NCBI RefSeq assembly: GCF_023715505.1
Contig: NZ_JAMBOH010000006.1
Span: 214,733 to 278,732 of the forward strand
DNA length: 64,000 nucleotides
From: Neobacillus cucumis
Lineage (GTDB): Bacteria; Bacillota; Bacilli; Bacillales_B; DSM-18226
Reading direction: 5' to 3'
Below are positions 56,004 through 64,000 of this stretch, one piece after another. Numbering within the stretch: position 1 is the stretch's first letter; every line of letters starts with the position of its first letter. The notes under the pieces were generated by a model. It saw only the letters and a program-made list of their open reading frames with translations, was not told the DNA's origin and ran no database searches. The translations under genes were made by a program, and so were the position numbers.

Positions 56004-56034
56004 AAAAAAGCCGGGCTAACGTCCGGTTTTTGCT
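56004..56034 (+). terminator. Intrinsic terminator of the ABC-2 operon
   Basis: AAAAAGCCGG and CCGGTTTTT around GCTAACGT, with one G-T pair. Confidence 0.85.
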
Positions 56035-56094
56035 ATTTAATCGTCCAAGCCTGCATAGGAATAGAGTAGCGCGTATTCTAATAGGGGGGGTTCT

Positions 56095-56484
56095 GTGTTC
56101 TATTTCTTACTCCCAGTGGTCATATTTTGTATTTTTATGAGTCTGCGAACATTATTTATTCCTAACACGCTTAGAGGGAAATTTGCTTCGGTTGAGAATT
56201 TTTTATATTTAGGAGCTGTCTATTTAACAATCATCCTAGGTTTTGGCATGATCTACATTCTGTTTAATTTAATCGGTATGCCTCTGCTGCGTGATGTAAA
56301 TCATCCCCATCATAATATTTTTGAATCAAGCTTTTATTTTAGTGCGATGACGCTTTTTTCAGTAGGCAACGGTGATGTCCTTCCGCAAGGATTAGGGAGA
56401 ATGGTTGCCGTTATTGAGGCATTAATTGGCTATACATTGCCGGCAGCGTTTGTTGCTAGAGTAGTGCTAAACAATGAAAAGTAA
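56095..56484 (+). CDS. Small potassium-channel-like membrane protein
   Basis: 129 residues with hydrophobic segments at about 3-20, 36-60 and 100-123. Between the last two is a re-entrant pore region FYFSAMTLFSVGNGDVLP: a pore helix followed by SVGNGD where potassium channels have TVGYGD. It fits the ion-channel (Ion_trans_2) fold and would form a tetramer, but has no RCK or sensor domain and ends right after the last helix. Asn replaces the filter Tyr, so selectivity could be altered. The start is GTG behind GGGGGGG. There is no operon partner and I am not aware of a counterpart at this place in B. subtilis. Confidence 0.78.
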   Translation: MFYFLLPVVIFCIFMSLRTLFIPNTLRGKFASVENFLYLGAVYLTIILGFGMIYILFNLIGMPLLRDVNHPHHNIFESSFYFSAMTLFSVGNGDVLPQGLGRMVAVIEALIGYTLPAAFVARVVLNNEK

Positions 56485-56598
56485 CCTCATATATTGTGAT
56501 ATAGTTGTGTAATTAGGTGAGTTTGGTTACGCTTAGGTTAAATAAAAGTACCAAACAGTACTTAAACAATGATTACTAAGCGAAGGAAGAGGTTAAAA

Positions 56599-57069
56599 AT
56601 GACAATTGAAATTGGCGCACAGGCACCTGATTTTGAATTAAGGGCAACAAATGGAGAAAATGTCAGCTTAGCAGATTTTAGAGGGAAGAATATTGTGTTA
56701 TATTTCTATCCGAAAGACATGACTCCTGGGTGCACCACACAGGCATGTGATTTCCGTGATTACCATCAAAGCTTTACTGAGTTAGATTGCGTGATTTTAG
56801 GAGTCAGCCCAGATCCTCAAGAGAAGCATGAAAAATTTATCGAAAAGTACAATCTGCCTTTCTTGCTGTTAGTTGATGAAGAACATAAAGTGTCAAAAAC
56901 GTATGAGGTTTGGAAGCTGAAGAAAAACTTTGGAAAAGAATATATGGGAATTGAACGGTCGACGTTTGTGATTGATAAGGAAGGTAAGCTAGTAAAAGAG
57001 TGGCGTAAGGTAAAAGTACAAGGGCATGTTGAAGAAGCGTTGAAGTATGTAAAAGAGAATTTAGTCTAA
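56599..57069 (+). CDS. bcp: Thioredoxin-dependent thiol peroxidase (peroxiredoxin Q/BCP)
   Basis: Reduces hydroperoxides. It has 156 residues with FYPKDMTPGCTTQACDFRD: peroxidatic Cys45 and resolving Cys50 five residues apart, the atypical two-cysteine PrxQ type. SPDPQEKHEKFIEKYNLPF and ERSTFVIDKEGKL are family stretches. GAAGAGG lies before the ATG at 56599; the longer frame from 56569 has no signal. It corresponds to ygaF of B. subtilis and sits near perR. Confidence 0.95.
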   Translation: MTIEIGAQAPDFELRATNGENVSLADFRGKNIVLYFYPKDMTPGCTTQACDFRDYHQSFTELDCVILGVSPDPQEKHEKFIEKYNLPFLLLVDEEHKVSKTYEVWKLKKNFGKEYMGIERSTFVIDKEGKLVKEWRKVKVQGHVEEALKYVKENLV

Positions 57070-57198
57070 AAGTTAGTTACCCCCCGTCAAAGGTATGATT
57101 TGTTTCTGTTGGTTTCACAAATATTAAATGTCTGATTAATAGGCAAATATTTGGAAATGCTAAGCAAGTATTCGAATCTACATTGGGGGGTTTTTATT

Positions 57199-58053
57199 TT
57201 GTATTTTTATAAAGAAGATTTAATTAACATCATCGTACCGGATAAACCAGATCCATCCGCAGCAAAGGTTCTTCAAGAAACTTTGGGCGGAAGATTTGGG
57301 GAGATGCGGACTATGATGCAATTCTTTTTCCAAAGTTCAAACTTCCGTGGGAATCAAAAGCAATATCGTGATTTAATTAGAGGTGTTTTTTTAGAGGAAA
57401 TCAGCCATGTCGAGCTTGTCCAAACAACGATTAATCAGCTCTTAAATGGATCGGGAGAAGAAGCGGTGGGGGCAGGTGGAAGTACAGGAGCTCCGCTTGA
57501 GGAAGCTATTAAGCATGCGAACCCACATCACTTTATTATGGGGGCACAAAGCTCGCTGCCAGTAGATGCAGCAGGTATTCCCTGGAATGGAAGTTATGTT
57601 TACAGTCATGGAAACCTTGTTAGTGATTTATTGGACAATCTGGTGTTAGAGTCTACAGGGGTCCTGCAAAAGTCACGTATTTATGAAATGAGTTCTAACA
57701 AGACATTTAGAGAAACATTAGCTTTCTTGATTGTCAGAGATAACGCCCATCAAAATGCGTTTGCCAAGGCCTTAGAAACACTAGGGGTCGATTGGGCAAA
57801 AATCTTCCCAGTGCCAAATTATGATATTAATAAATATCCTGAATGCCGTAAATATGTTGAAATGGGCTTCCACAATGCTCAATTCAATTTTAGATTGGAT
57901 GATACCCTCATTGGCCAAATATTCCAAGGAGAGTCTCCTAGTAGGAATGATGGTACACTTCAGGTTGTTCCGCCGCCAACTGGATATCCAGTTCCGGTGC
58001 TGCCAGAAATGCCGAACGAACATAGCCCGGGTTTATATGATTTAAATAATTAA
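57199..58053 (+). CDS. Manganese catalase
   Basis: Dimanganese, heme-free catalase of 284 residues. The four-helix bundle ligands are visible: Glu35 in GGRFGEMRTMM, Glu67/His70 in FLEEISHVELVQTT, a later Glu in DNLVLESTGVLQKSRIYE and the His in VRDNAHQNAF. The start is TTG at 57199 behind GGGGGG (MYFYKEDL); the frame to 57151 is unsupported. B. subtilis YdbD and the spore coat CotJC are relatives; length and C-terminal tail are YdbD-like. It is clustered with bcp and near perR, a peroxide defence group. Confidence 0.93.
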   Translation: MYFYKEDLINIIVPDKPDPSAAKVLQETLGGRFGEMRTMMQFFFQSSNFRGNQKQYRDLIRGVFLEEISHVELVQTTINQLLNGSGEEAVGAGGSTGAPLEEAIKHANPHHFIMGAQSSLPVDAAGIPWNGSYVYSHGNLVSDLLDNLVLESTGVLQKSRIYEMSSNKTFRETLAFLIVRDNAHQNAFAKALETLGVDWAKIFPVPNYDINKYPECRKYVEMGFHNAQFNFRLDDTLIGQIFQGESPSRNDGTLQVVPPPTGYPVPVLPEMPNEHSPGLYDLNN

Positions 58054-58058
58054 ATTAG

Positions 58059-58095
58059 AAAAGGATGTGTCACGGATTATGTGCACATCCTTTAT
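58059..58095. terminator. Bidirectional terminator
   Basis: AAAGGATGTG and CACATCCTTT pair around a 14-nt loop, A-rich before and T-rich after; it ends the catalase gene and the convergent RNase J gene. Confidence 0.85.
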
Positions 58096-58098
58096 TTA

Positions 58099-59772
58099 TT
58101 AAATTTCTATAATAATCGGGAGAATCATGGGCTTACGCTTGGTTTGAGTAAATAAATATTGCCCAACTGACTTTTTAATGTTTTGTTTCATAACATTCCA
58201 TTGGCGAATATTTTCCGCTTGCAAATCATTGACAGTCTTTTTAACGAGGCGGTTAACTTCTTTGAGCAGTTCATCCGAGTCTCGTGCATAAACAAATCCT
58301 CGAGTAATCGTATCTGGCCCTGAAATAATTTTCCGATCGCCCTTGCTAATGGTAATGACAATAACGAGCATTCCATCTTCAGACAGCTGCTTTCTATCAC
58401 GCAGTACAATGTCACCGACATCGCCTACACCAATACCATCTACATATGTATCCCCAGCGGGAACGGAACGGGTCTGACGGGCAACGCCATTTTTGATATC
58501 GACGACGTCTCCATTTTTAATAATAAATGTATTTCCTTTTTCTACCCCAACGGATTCACCTAACATCCGGTGATGGTGCAGCATGCGGTATTCACCATGG
58601 ATCGGGATGAAAATGGTAGGTTTCATTAATGTCAGCATAAGCTTTAGGTCTTCCTGATAGCCATGTCCGGAAACATGCATGCCTGTTGTACTGCCGGAAC
58701 CGTAAATTACCTTAGCTCCTAGTTGAAATAAATTGTCGATGATCTTAGAAACATCCTTTTCGTTTCCGGGGATTGGAGATGCTGCTAAGATCACTGTATC
58801 TCCAGGGTAAATCGCAACATCACGGAAGTTTCCGCTAGCTAATCGGGATAAGGCGGCCATTGGTTCCCCTTGACTGCCTGTACAGAGGATTGCAACCCTT
58901 TCAGCAGGCAGTTTGTCCACCTCGCTGGCATCGATTAACATACCTTCGGGAACATTTAAATAACCGCGTTCGATGGCGACATTAACAACGTTCACCATAC
59001 TGCGGCCAAGCAAGGCTAGTTTCCGATTAGTCCTTAACGCGGACTCAACCACTTGTTGAACCCGATTGACATTGGATGCAAATGTCGAGATAAAAATTTT
59101 GCCTCTAGCTTTTATAAAGGCTTCGTCCATATGGGAACCTACCATTTGCTCAGAAGGTGTGAGTCCTTTTCGTTCCGCGTTAGTACTTTCAGATATTAAA
59201 ACTAAGACGCCTTGCTGGCCAATTTCTGCCATTTTATGTATATCGGCATATTGGTTATTGGCCGGTGTTAAATCAAATTTGAAATCACCTGTGTGAACCA
59301 CATTCCCTTCAGGTGTGTGAAAGACAATTCCGAGGCAGTCGGGTATGCTATGGCTTACTTTAAAAAAGGATATATTGACCTTTCCGAATTCCAATTTTGA
59401 ATTGGAGTCGATCGTAATGAGTTTGGAATCTCCTCTTAATCTATGTTCATCGATTTTCAATTCAATTAATCCTAGCGTAAATCGGGTTGCATAAATCGGT
59501 ACTTTTAATTTTCTTAAGAAATAGGGAATACCGCCAATATGATCCTCATGACCATGGGTGACAATTAAGGCCCTAATTTTGTCCTGATTCTCCTCTAGAT
59601 AAGTAATGTCAGGAATAATTAAATCAATTCCCAATAAGCTTTCATCTGGGAATTTCCCGCCACAGTCGATGATAAAAATATCGTCCTCATACTGAACAAC
59701 ATACATGTTTTTTCCGATTTCATTAATACCGCCAAGTGCGAATATCGATAAGGCGTTTTCTGTGTTTTTCAT
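58099..59772 (-). CDS. Ribonuclease J family enzyme (additional paralogue)
   Basis: 557 residues, metallo-beta-lactamase/beta-CASP RNase. The catalytic HGHEDHIGG (His73, His75, Asp77, His78) is intact, as are VVHTGDFKFD, the beta-CASP CTGSQGEPMAALSRLASG, and PIHGEYRM. The C-terminal domain ends KRKPMILPIIIEI. B. subtilis RNase J1 has the same active-site motif while J2 is degenerate, but neither gene is at this locus and the N-terminus differs from both. I therefore read it as an extra RNase J, likely active. GGAGGAAAAAG precedes the ATG. Confidence 0.9.
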   Translation of the reverse strand: MKNTENALSIFALGGINEIGKNMYVVQYEDDIFIIDCGGKFPDESLLGIDLIIPDITYLEENQDKIRALIVTHGHEDHIGGIPYFLRKLKVPIYATRFTLGLIELKIDEHRLRGDSKLITIDSNSKLEFGKVNISFFKVSHSIPDCLGIVFHTPEGNVVHTGDFKFDLTPANNQYADIHKMAEIGQQGVLVLISESTNAERKGLTPSEQMVGSHMDEAFIKARGKIFISTFASNVNRVQQVVESALRTNRKLALLGRSMVNVVNVAIERGYLNVPEGMLIDASEVDKLPAERVAILCTGSQGEPMAALSRLASGNFRDVAIYPGDTVILAASPIPGNEKDVSKIIDNLFQLGAKVIYGSGSTTGMHVSGHGYQEDLKLMLTLMKPTIFIPIHGEYRMLHHHRMLGESVGVEKGNTFIIKNGDVVDIKNGVARQTRSVPAGDTYVDGIGVGDVGDIVLRDRKQLSEDGMLVIVITISKGDRKIISGPDTITRGFVYARDSDELLKEVNRLVKKTVNDLQAENIRQWNVMKQNIKKSVGQYLFTQTKRKPMILPIIIEI

Positions 59773-59880
59773 CTTTTTCCTCCCAACTAACTATATATTT
59801 CTTATTATTCCTTCTTGTAACACTTTGATGCAAAAGAAGAGGTAATAATCTTAACGTTTTCACGCTTTTTGGGACATGTG

Positions 59881-59898
59881 TTATGAATTCTTTCATAA
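59881..59898 (+). promoter_or_regulatory. Inverted repeat ahead of the LysE-family gene
   Basis: TTATGAA and TTCATAA flank TTCT, a perfect 7-bp dyad about 40 nt before the gene. It could be an operator; no regulator gene is adjacent. Confidence 0.35.
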
Positions 59899-59938
59899 AA
59901 TGTACAAGTAGGGATACAAGAGAGTGGGGTGGTGTCAT

Positions 59939-60571
59939 TTGAGCATAAATATTCTAATCAGTTATATTATACTAGGGTTTACATTGGCGGCTCCAATCGG
60001 TCCGGTTAATTCAGCACGCTTGGATAAGGGGATAAAAAATGGATTTTGGCATGCATGGATTGTTGGAGTTGGATCGATGATGGCAGATGGGGTTTTCATG
60101 CTATTGGTATACTTAGGAATGGTTCATTTTCTTGGGATTCCTATCGTCCAAATATTCCTTTGGCTGTTTGGGGGATTTATTCTTATTTATTCAGGGCTTG
60201 AAAGTATAAAAAATGCCAATACGATAACACTGTCGTATAGTAGGAATAAGGAGCCGCTCTATAAGTGTTTCTTGACTGGATTTATGTTGTCGATCACAAG
60301 TCCTTTATCAATCCTTTTTTGGCTCGGGATTTATGGATCGGTTCTTGCCAAAACAGCCCAAACAAATGGAACGGAATCACTCTTAATTTATAGCAGTATG
60401 ATCTTTCTAGGCTTGACCTTTTGGGATTTATTTGTGGCGGCCCTTACAACTGGGTTCCGAAAACTTCTAAATGCTAAAAGCTTAATTGCTATATCCATTA
60501 TTTCAGGTGCATCCCTTGTTGTTTTTGGCCTATATTTTGGATACCAAGGAATTAATGCTCTTTGGAGTTAG
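59939..60571 (+). CDS. LysE/RhtB family exporter
   Basis: 210-residue membrane protein with about six helices. The family signature is FTLAAPIGPVNSARLDKGIK at the first loop; ITSPLSILFWLGIYGSV carries the conserved SPxxxxFW stretch. Such proteins export amino acids. The frame is open from GTG 59924, but that overlaps the AGAGTGGGGTGG ribosome binding site, so TTG 59939 is preferred. It is divergent from the RNase J gene. The substrate is unknown. Confidence 0.88.
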   Translation: MSINILISYIILGFTLAAPIGPVNSARLDKGIKNGFWHAWIVGVGSMMADGVFMLLVYLGMVHFLGIPIVQIFLWLFGGFILIYSGLESIKNANTITLSYSRNKEPLYKCFLTGFMLSITSPLSILFWLGIYGSVLAKTAQTNGTESLLIYSSMIFLGLTFWDLFVAALTTGFRKLLNAKSLIAISIISGASLVVFGLYFGYQGINALWS

Positions 60572-60682
60572 AAATCTACATACTTTAAAGCCTATTTTCA
60601 CAAGAAAAGGCATTTGTCCAATGCAAGAAAGCATAATTTGAATATCATTTTATTAGGGCATACCTCCTCAGATAAAATCATT

Positions 60683-60707
60683 TGGGTCCATAGTGACCCT
60701 TTTTTTA
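60683..60707 (+). terminator. Intrinsic terminator after the LysE-family gene
   Basis: GGGTC and GACCC around CATAGT, then eight T. The rest of the 260-nt interval to the next gene shows no credible gene. Confidence 0.75.
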
Positions 60708-60830
60708 TGAAAATGAATATCATGATTACAACTTTTCTAAATATAAGCATAGGTGTTAAGATGAAGAAAACAGCCCGACCAAAAATACATAAGATATTAG
60801 TTAATAAATATTGCTAATGGAGGTAAGTAA

Positions 60831-61385
60831 ATGAAAATCTATACCAAAACAGGTGATAAAGGTACGACTTCCCTAATTTATGGCCAAAGGGTAGCTAAAA
60901 ATGATATAAGGGTCGAGGCATATGGAACCTGCGATGAAACAAACTCTATGATTGGTCTCGCCTTAAGTTACTTAAAAAATGAAAATTTTCAAGGGAAAGA
61001 AATAATTGAAAATGTATATCATAAAATACAAACAACCCTTTTTCATGTCGGAGCGGAATTGGCTACACCTACAGGGAAGGAAGTTAAGTGGAAGCTTGCG
61101 TCTTCAGATATCGAACTATTAGAACAACAGATTGATGACTGGGATACTACCTTGCCGGGACTAAGTAATTTCATCCTGCCTGGAGGACATCCGGCGGGAG
61201 CTGCTTTCCATATGGCCCGCACAATTGTACGGAGAGCTGAACGTTGTGCCGTTTCATTAGGGGAAGAAGTCAATCCATTAGTCTTGGCCTATTTGAATCG
61301 GCTTTCCGACCTTTTGTTTGTAACAGCTAGATATGTCAATTATCAATTAGGGCAGAATGAACAAACCTTACATGGTAATAGTTAG
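60831..61385 (+). CDS. Cob(I)alamin adenosyltransferase, PduO type
   Basis: Transfers the adenosyl group of ATP to cobalamin. The 184-residue helical bundle has KIYTKTGDKGTTSLIYGQRV at the N-terminus (ATP loop), VEAYGTCDETNSMIGLA, and the signature RTIVRRAERCAVSL with the catalytic Arg residues. TGGAGGTAAG precedes the ATG. It corresponds to B. subtilis YvqK by family. No B12-dependent enzyme gene is in the window. It is transcribed toward perR, which has its own promoter. Confidence 0.93.
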   Translation: MKIYTKTGDKGTTSLIYGQRVAKNDIRVEAYGTCDETNSMIGLALSYLKNENFQGKEIIENVYHKIQTTLFHVGAELATPTGKEVKWKLASSDIELLEQQIDDWDTTLPGLSNFILPGGHPAGAAFHMARTIVRRAERCAVSLGEEVNPLVLAYLNRLSDLLFVTARYVNYQLGQNEQTLHGNS

Positions 61386-61415
61386 TAACAAATAGTGTTT
61401 ATTAGATTACAATAT

Positions 61416-61445
61416 TGACAAAAGTACAAAAGACCTAGTAAAATT
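61416..61445 (+). promoter_or_regulatory. Sigma-A promoter of perR
   Basis: TTGACA with an 18-nt spacer to TAAATT, directly followed by a Per box. Confidence 0.65.
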
Positions 61446-61447
61446 AA

Positions 61448-61462
61448 TTATAACAATTACAA
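61448..61462 (+). promoter_or_regulatory. Per box (PerR operator)
   Basis: TTATAACAATTACAA matches TTATAATNATTATAA at 12 of 14 defined positions and lies over the likely perR transcription start, implying autorepression. Confidence 0.75.
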
Positions 61463-61491
61463 TCTAATAATATTTTTTAGAAAGAAGGTGC

Positions 61492-61929
61492 ATGGCGATG
61501 AATCAGTTAAAAGAAGCGTTGGATACCCTGAAGGATACGGGTGTACGAATTACTCCACAACGTCATGCGATACTTGAATATTTAATAAACTCGATGTCAC
61601 ATCCTACAGCAGATGAAATTTATAAAGCCCTTGAAGGAAAATTTCCTAATATGAGTGTGGCGACAGTTTACAATAATTTACGGGTATTTCGTGAAGTTGG
61701 ACTTGTTAAGGAATTAACCTATGGGGATGCATCCGCACGCTTTGATTTTGTAACCTCACATCATTACCATGTAATTTGTCAAAACTGTGGTAAAATTGTT
61801 GATTTCCATTATCCAGGTCTAGATGAGGTAGAGCATTTAGCGTCACATGTAACAGGCTTTAAAGTTGATAATCATCGTATGGAGATTTATGGATCTTGTC
61901 CTGAGTGTGCCAGTAAAGAAGTGCATTAA
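61492..61929 (+). CDS. perR: Peroxide-responsive repressor PerR
   Basis: Fur-family metalloregulator of 145 residues. The numbering equals B. subtilis PerR: the metal sensor ligands His37, Asp85, His91, His93 and Asp104 and the structural zinc cysteines Cys96, Cys99, Cys136 and Cys139 are all present. Oxidation of His37/His91 by peroxide releases DNA. The start at 61492 keeps that numbering, though AAGAAGG is better spaced for the ATG at 61498. A Per box in its promoter, and bcp and Mn catalase nearby, fit a peroxide regulon. Confidence 0.97.
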   Translation: MAMNQLKEALDTLKDTGVRITPQRHAILEYLINSMSHPTADEIYKALEGKFPNMSVATVYNNLRVFREVGLVKELTYGDASARFDFVTSHHYHVICQNCGKIVDFHYPGLDEVEHLASHVTGFKVDNHRMEIYGSCPECASKEVH

Positions 61930-61947
61930 TAATTAATTGTTTTATTT

Positions 61948-62013
61948 AAAAAAAGAGGGTGACTAAAACCATTTGGTTAATAACCAATAGATTTTAGTCA
62001 TCCTCTTTTTATT
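61948..62013. terminator. Bidirectional terminator between perR and ygzB
   Basis: AAAAAGAGG-TGACTAAAA pairs with TTTTAGTCA-CCTCTTTTT, with an inner TTGGTTA/TAACCAA stem. It serves two convergent genes. Confidence 0.92.
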
Positions 62014-62362
62014 TGTTTTCTCTTTTGTGATTATAGGATTCATCAAATTGTTTTCCTTCAAGACCAGGATCTAATGTTAATGGTTCACGGCAGTGCATAC
62101 ACATATCCACCCGACCAAGCATCTTAGTTGGTTTGCCGCAGCTAGGGCACTTCACTTGAATGGTTTTTGTTGAAAGCATTCCAATCCAAAAATAAACGAC
62201 AGTACTCGCAATAATAAAAAGTAGCCCTAAAAGCATAAAGATGGTCATAATAACTGGTGAAGTCCTAAAATAAATACCTATATACATTACAATAAAACCA
62301 ATAAAGATTAAGGATAATGCAAAAGTACGTATTTTATTTATCTTATTCGAATATTTTGCCAT
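62009..62362 (-). CDS. ygzB: YgzB family membrane protein (UPF0295)
   Basis: 117 residues with two membrane helices (about 13-32 and 40-62) followed by a cytoplasmic zinc-ribbon-like part [20 protein letters not shown]. This fits UPF0295/YgzB, of unknown function. AGGAGGGTG precedes the ATG. It is the neighbour of perR as in B. subtilis. Confidence 0.93.
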   Translation of the reverse strand: MAKYSNKINKIRTFALSLIFIGFIVMYIGIYFRTSPVIMTIFMLLGLLFIIASTVVYFWIGMLSTKTIQVKCPSCGKPTKMLGRVDMCMHCREPLTLDPGLEGKQFDESYNHKRENK

Positions 62363-62507
62363 GTTTCACCCTCCTAGACAAACTATACCATAATTATTTT
62401 GTAAGAAAAAATACAAAGAATGTCGAAATTTGTCTTTTAGGAAAGAAGGAAATTAGATTCCACTGTCGAACATATAATGCTACCTGAATAAAATGGAGGA
62501 ATGAGGA

Positions 62508-63371
62508 ATGGAAGACATCCTTCGGCCTATTTATCAAGAAAGGGCGAGTCAATCCAATACACTAGGAGTTTTAGTGGTCGAAAAAAAACATAAATCAAGT
62601 CATATAACTGATTCATTTGATGTTGTTTTGTTGATAATTGTGAAAGAGGCTGACCAGCCATTATTTATTAAGCATTATACCTACGGTGACAAAAAGGCAG
62701 CCATGCATGTTGTGTCAGAATCTCAGCTGCAGGAATGGCTTCTATTAGGCACAAACCGAAAGATATTTGAATGGATTCATGAAGCCAAAATTTTGTTTGA
62801 TCGTAATGAGTACGTTATGAATTTAAAAACGGAGCTAAGGGATTTTCCTTTTAATGGACGAAAAATCAAAATGGGCTTAGAATTTGCTAAATTAATACGG
62901 CGCTATGTAGACGGTAAAGCGTTATTTGAGAGCGGTCAATTTTTAGATGCCTATAATTATGTGGTGCATTCCTTACATCATTTAGCTCGATTGGCTGTAA
63001 TTGAAAATGGTCTCCATCCGGAACTTACTGTTTGGCATCAGGTAAAACAAATAGAGCCAGAAATTTATAAATTATATGTTGAGCTAGTGAATAGTGAAGA
63101 AACTTTGGAAAAAAGACTGGAGCTTTTGTTCTTGGCCAGCGAGTTTCTGATTCATTCCAGAACAAGTATTGGAACTTCTCATTTATTGGATATATTACGC
63201 GGGAAAGAATACTGGCTGTTTAATGAAATTATAAACGAAAAAGAATTAATCCCTTATTCTGTAGATTTAGCAGTGCTCATTGAATATTTAATTGAAAAAC
63301 ATTTAATAGAAGTAGTCAATTTAGAAACCAAAGGTCATGGTGTCTTTCATAGATGTTATCGCATCTCATAA
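62508..63371 (+). CDS. ygxA: Nucleotidyltransferase-like protein YgxA
   Basis: 287 residues. The N-terminal part (ILRPIYQERASQSNTLGVLV, then SFDVVLLIIV) resembles a degenerate nucleotidyltransferase fold; the middle is helical (SGQFLDAYNYVVHSLHHLAR) like a HEPN/substrate-binding domain, and the C-terminus is a winged-helix-like tail. The function is unknown. Its place between ygzB and an rRNA operon is as in B. subtilis. TGGAGGAATGAGGA precedes the ATG. Confidence 0.9.
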   Translation: MEDILRPIYQERASQSNTLGVLVVEKKHKSSHITDSFDVVLLIIVKEADQPLFIKHYTYGDKKAAMHVVSESQLQEWLLLGTNRKIFEWIHEAKILFDRNEYVMNLKTELRDFPFNGRKIKMGLEFAKLIRRYVDGKALFESGQFLDAYNYVVHSLHHLARLAVIENGLHPELTVWHQVKQIEPEIYKLYVELVNSEETLEKRLELLFLASEFLIHSRTSIGTSHLLDILRGKEYWLFNEIINEKELIPYSVDLAVLIEYLIEKHLIEVVNLETKGHGVFHRCYRIS

Positions 63372-63399
63372 TTATTTTTTTAAAAAAATTAAAAAGGTA

Positions 63400-63428
63400 T
63401 TGACCTTTATAAAAATACTTGGTATATT
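63400..63428 (+). promoter_or_regulatory. rRNA operon promoter P1
   Basis: TTGACC, a 17-nt spacer, TATATT. A long dyad (63431-63480) follows at the start of its transcript. Confidence 0.82.
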
Positions 63429-63430
63429 AA

Positions 63431-63480
63431 TAACCGTCGCTGCGAAACATTCTTGAAAATTTTTTCGTAAGTGACGGTTA
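63431..63480 (+). other. Extended dyad in the rRNA leader
   Basis: TAACCGTC with GACGGTTA, and TGCGAAA with TTTCGTA inside, form a stem of about 15 bp immediately downstream of P1, with no T-run after it. Confidence 0.55.
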
Positions 63481-63497
63481 AACGAATAAAAAAAGTG

Positions 63498-63526
63498 TTG
63501 ACATTACAAGTGACGATGTGTTAAAT
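63498..63526 (+). promoter_or_regulatory. rRNA operon promoter P2
   Basis: TTGACA, a 17-nt spacer, TTAAAT, about 100 nt after P1. A BoxA-like TGTTCTTTGAAAAC follows at 63557-63570. The rest of the leader before 16S holds no gene. Confidence 0.82.
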
Positions 63527-63652
63527 TAATAAAGTCGCTTGTGAACGACATGAAATTGTTCTTTGAAAACTAAACAAACAAAAACGTCAACAAACAATCA
63601 TATTAGTTTCTATTTGAAACTAAGCCAACGTAACTTTTTGGAGCTAATCAAC

Positions 63653-64000
<348 letters not shown>

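Noticed and set aside
57062..57198. Per box or sigma-B promoter ahead of the Mn catalase gene
   Set aside because: No good match to TTATAATNATTATAA or to GTTT...GGGTAT was found, so regulation of the catalase is left open.
60614..60817. 67-codon frame between the LysE-family and PduO-type genes
   Set aside because: It runs through a terminator hairpin and T-run, has no ribosome binding site and no recognisable sequence.

Overview
The window is about 64 kb of AT-rich chromosomal DNA from an endospore-forming Bacillaceae bacterium. The evidence is gamma- and K-type spore proteins (sspE, sspK), an S-box riboswitch, the argCJBD-carAB-argF cluster, AGGAGG ribosome binding sites with frequent TTG/GTG starts, and gene order like that of Bacillus subtilis in the yfhD-recX-mutY-fabL-sspE-ygaBCDE-gsaB-bcp-perR-ygzB-ygxA-rrn stretch. 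The 16S start at the right edge fits Bacillaceae. A Neobacillus-like genus is my guess from general resemblance and is not proven.

Region 1 (1-8.6 kb): the end of an acetaldehyde dehydrogenase and a 4-hydroxy-2-oxovalerate aldolase with a GntP-type permease; a branched-chain aminotransferase with a ketopantoate-reductase-like enzyme; a polar amino acid ABC importer; a small unknown protein. Region 2 (8.6-18.9 kb): a proton-coupled peptide symporter, a MerR/TipAS drug-sensing regulator, a five-gene dipeptide ABC importer (D-F-A-B-C order), then shikimate kinase and type I dehydroquinase. Region 3 (18.9-31.6 kb): nine arginine genes, argC-J-B-D-carA-carB-argF followed by argG and argH. They encode the route from glutamate to arginine except entry by other enzymes, and include the arginine-dedicated carbamoyl-phosphate synthase. 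Tandem ARG boxes lie over the argC promoter and another ARG box lies ahead of argG.

Region 4 (31.6-36 kb): a SAM riboswitch controlling homoserine dehydrogenase, then two family 2 glycosyltransferases. Region 5 (36-64 kb): the backbone syntenic with B. subtilis, carrying DNA repair (recX, mutY), fatty acid synthesis (fabL), spore proteins, heme precursor synthesis (gsaB) and peroxide defence (bcp, Mn catalase, perR). Genes I do not expect at this locus interrupt it: a large glutamate synthase subunit, an ABC-2 exporter trio, a small potassium-channel-like protein, an extra RNase J, a LysE exporter and a PduO-type adenosyltransferase. An rRNA operon with two promoters begins at the right end.

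The most unusual signal is a family of at least ten intergenic repeats of about 45-340 nt. They share two conserved ends that can pair (AGCGCC near one end, GGCGCT near the other) and carry interchangeable hairpin modules inside. Some module differences between copies preserve pairing, several copies sit directly against stop codons, and no transposase is nearby. Secondary points are a hairpin between the ribosome binding site and the start codon of the glutamate synthase gene, and catabolite-control-like sites roughly 95-110 nt upstream of two biosynthetic promoters.
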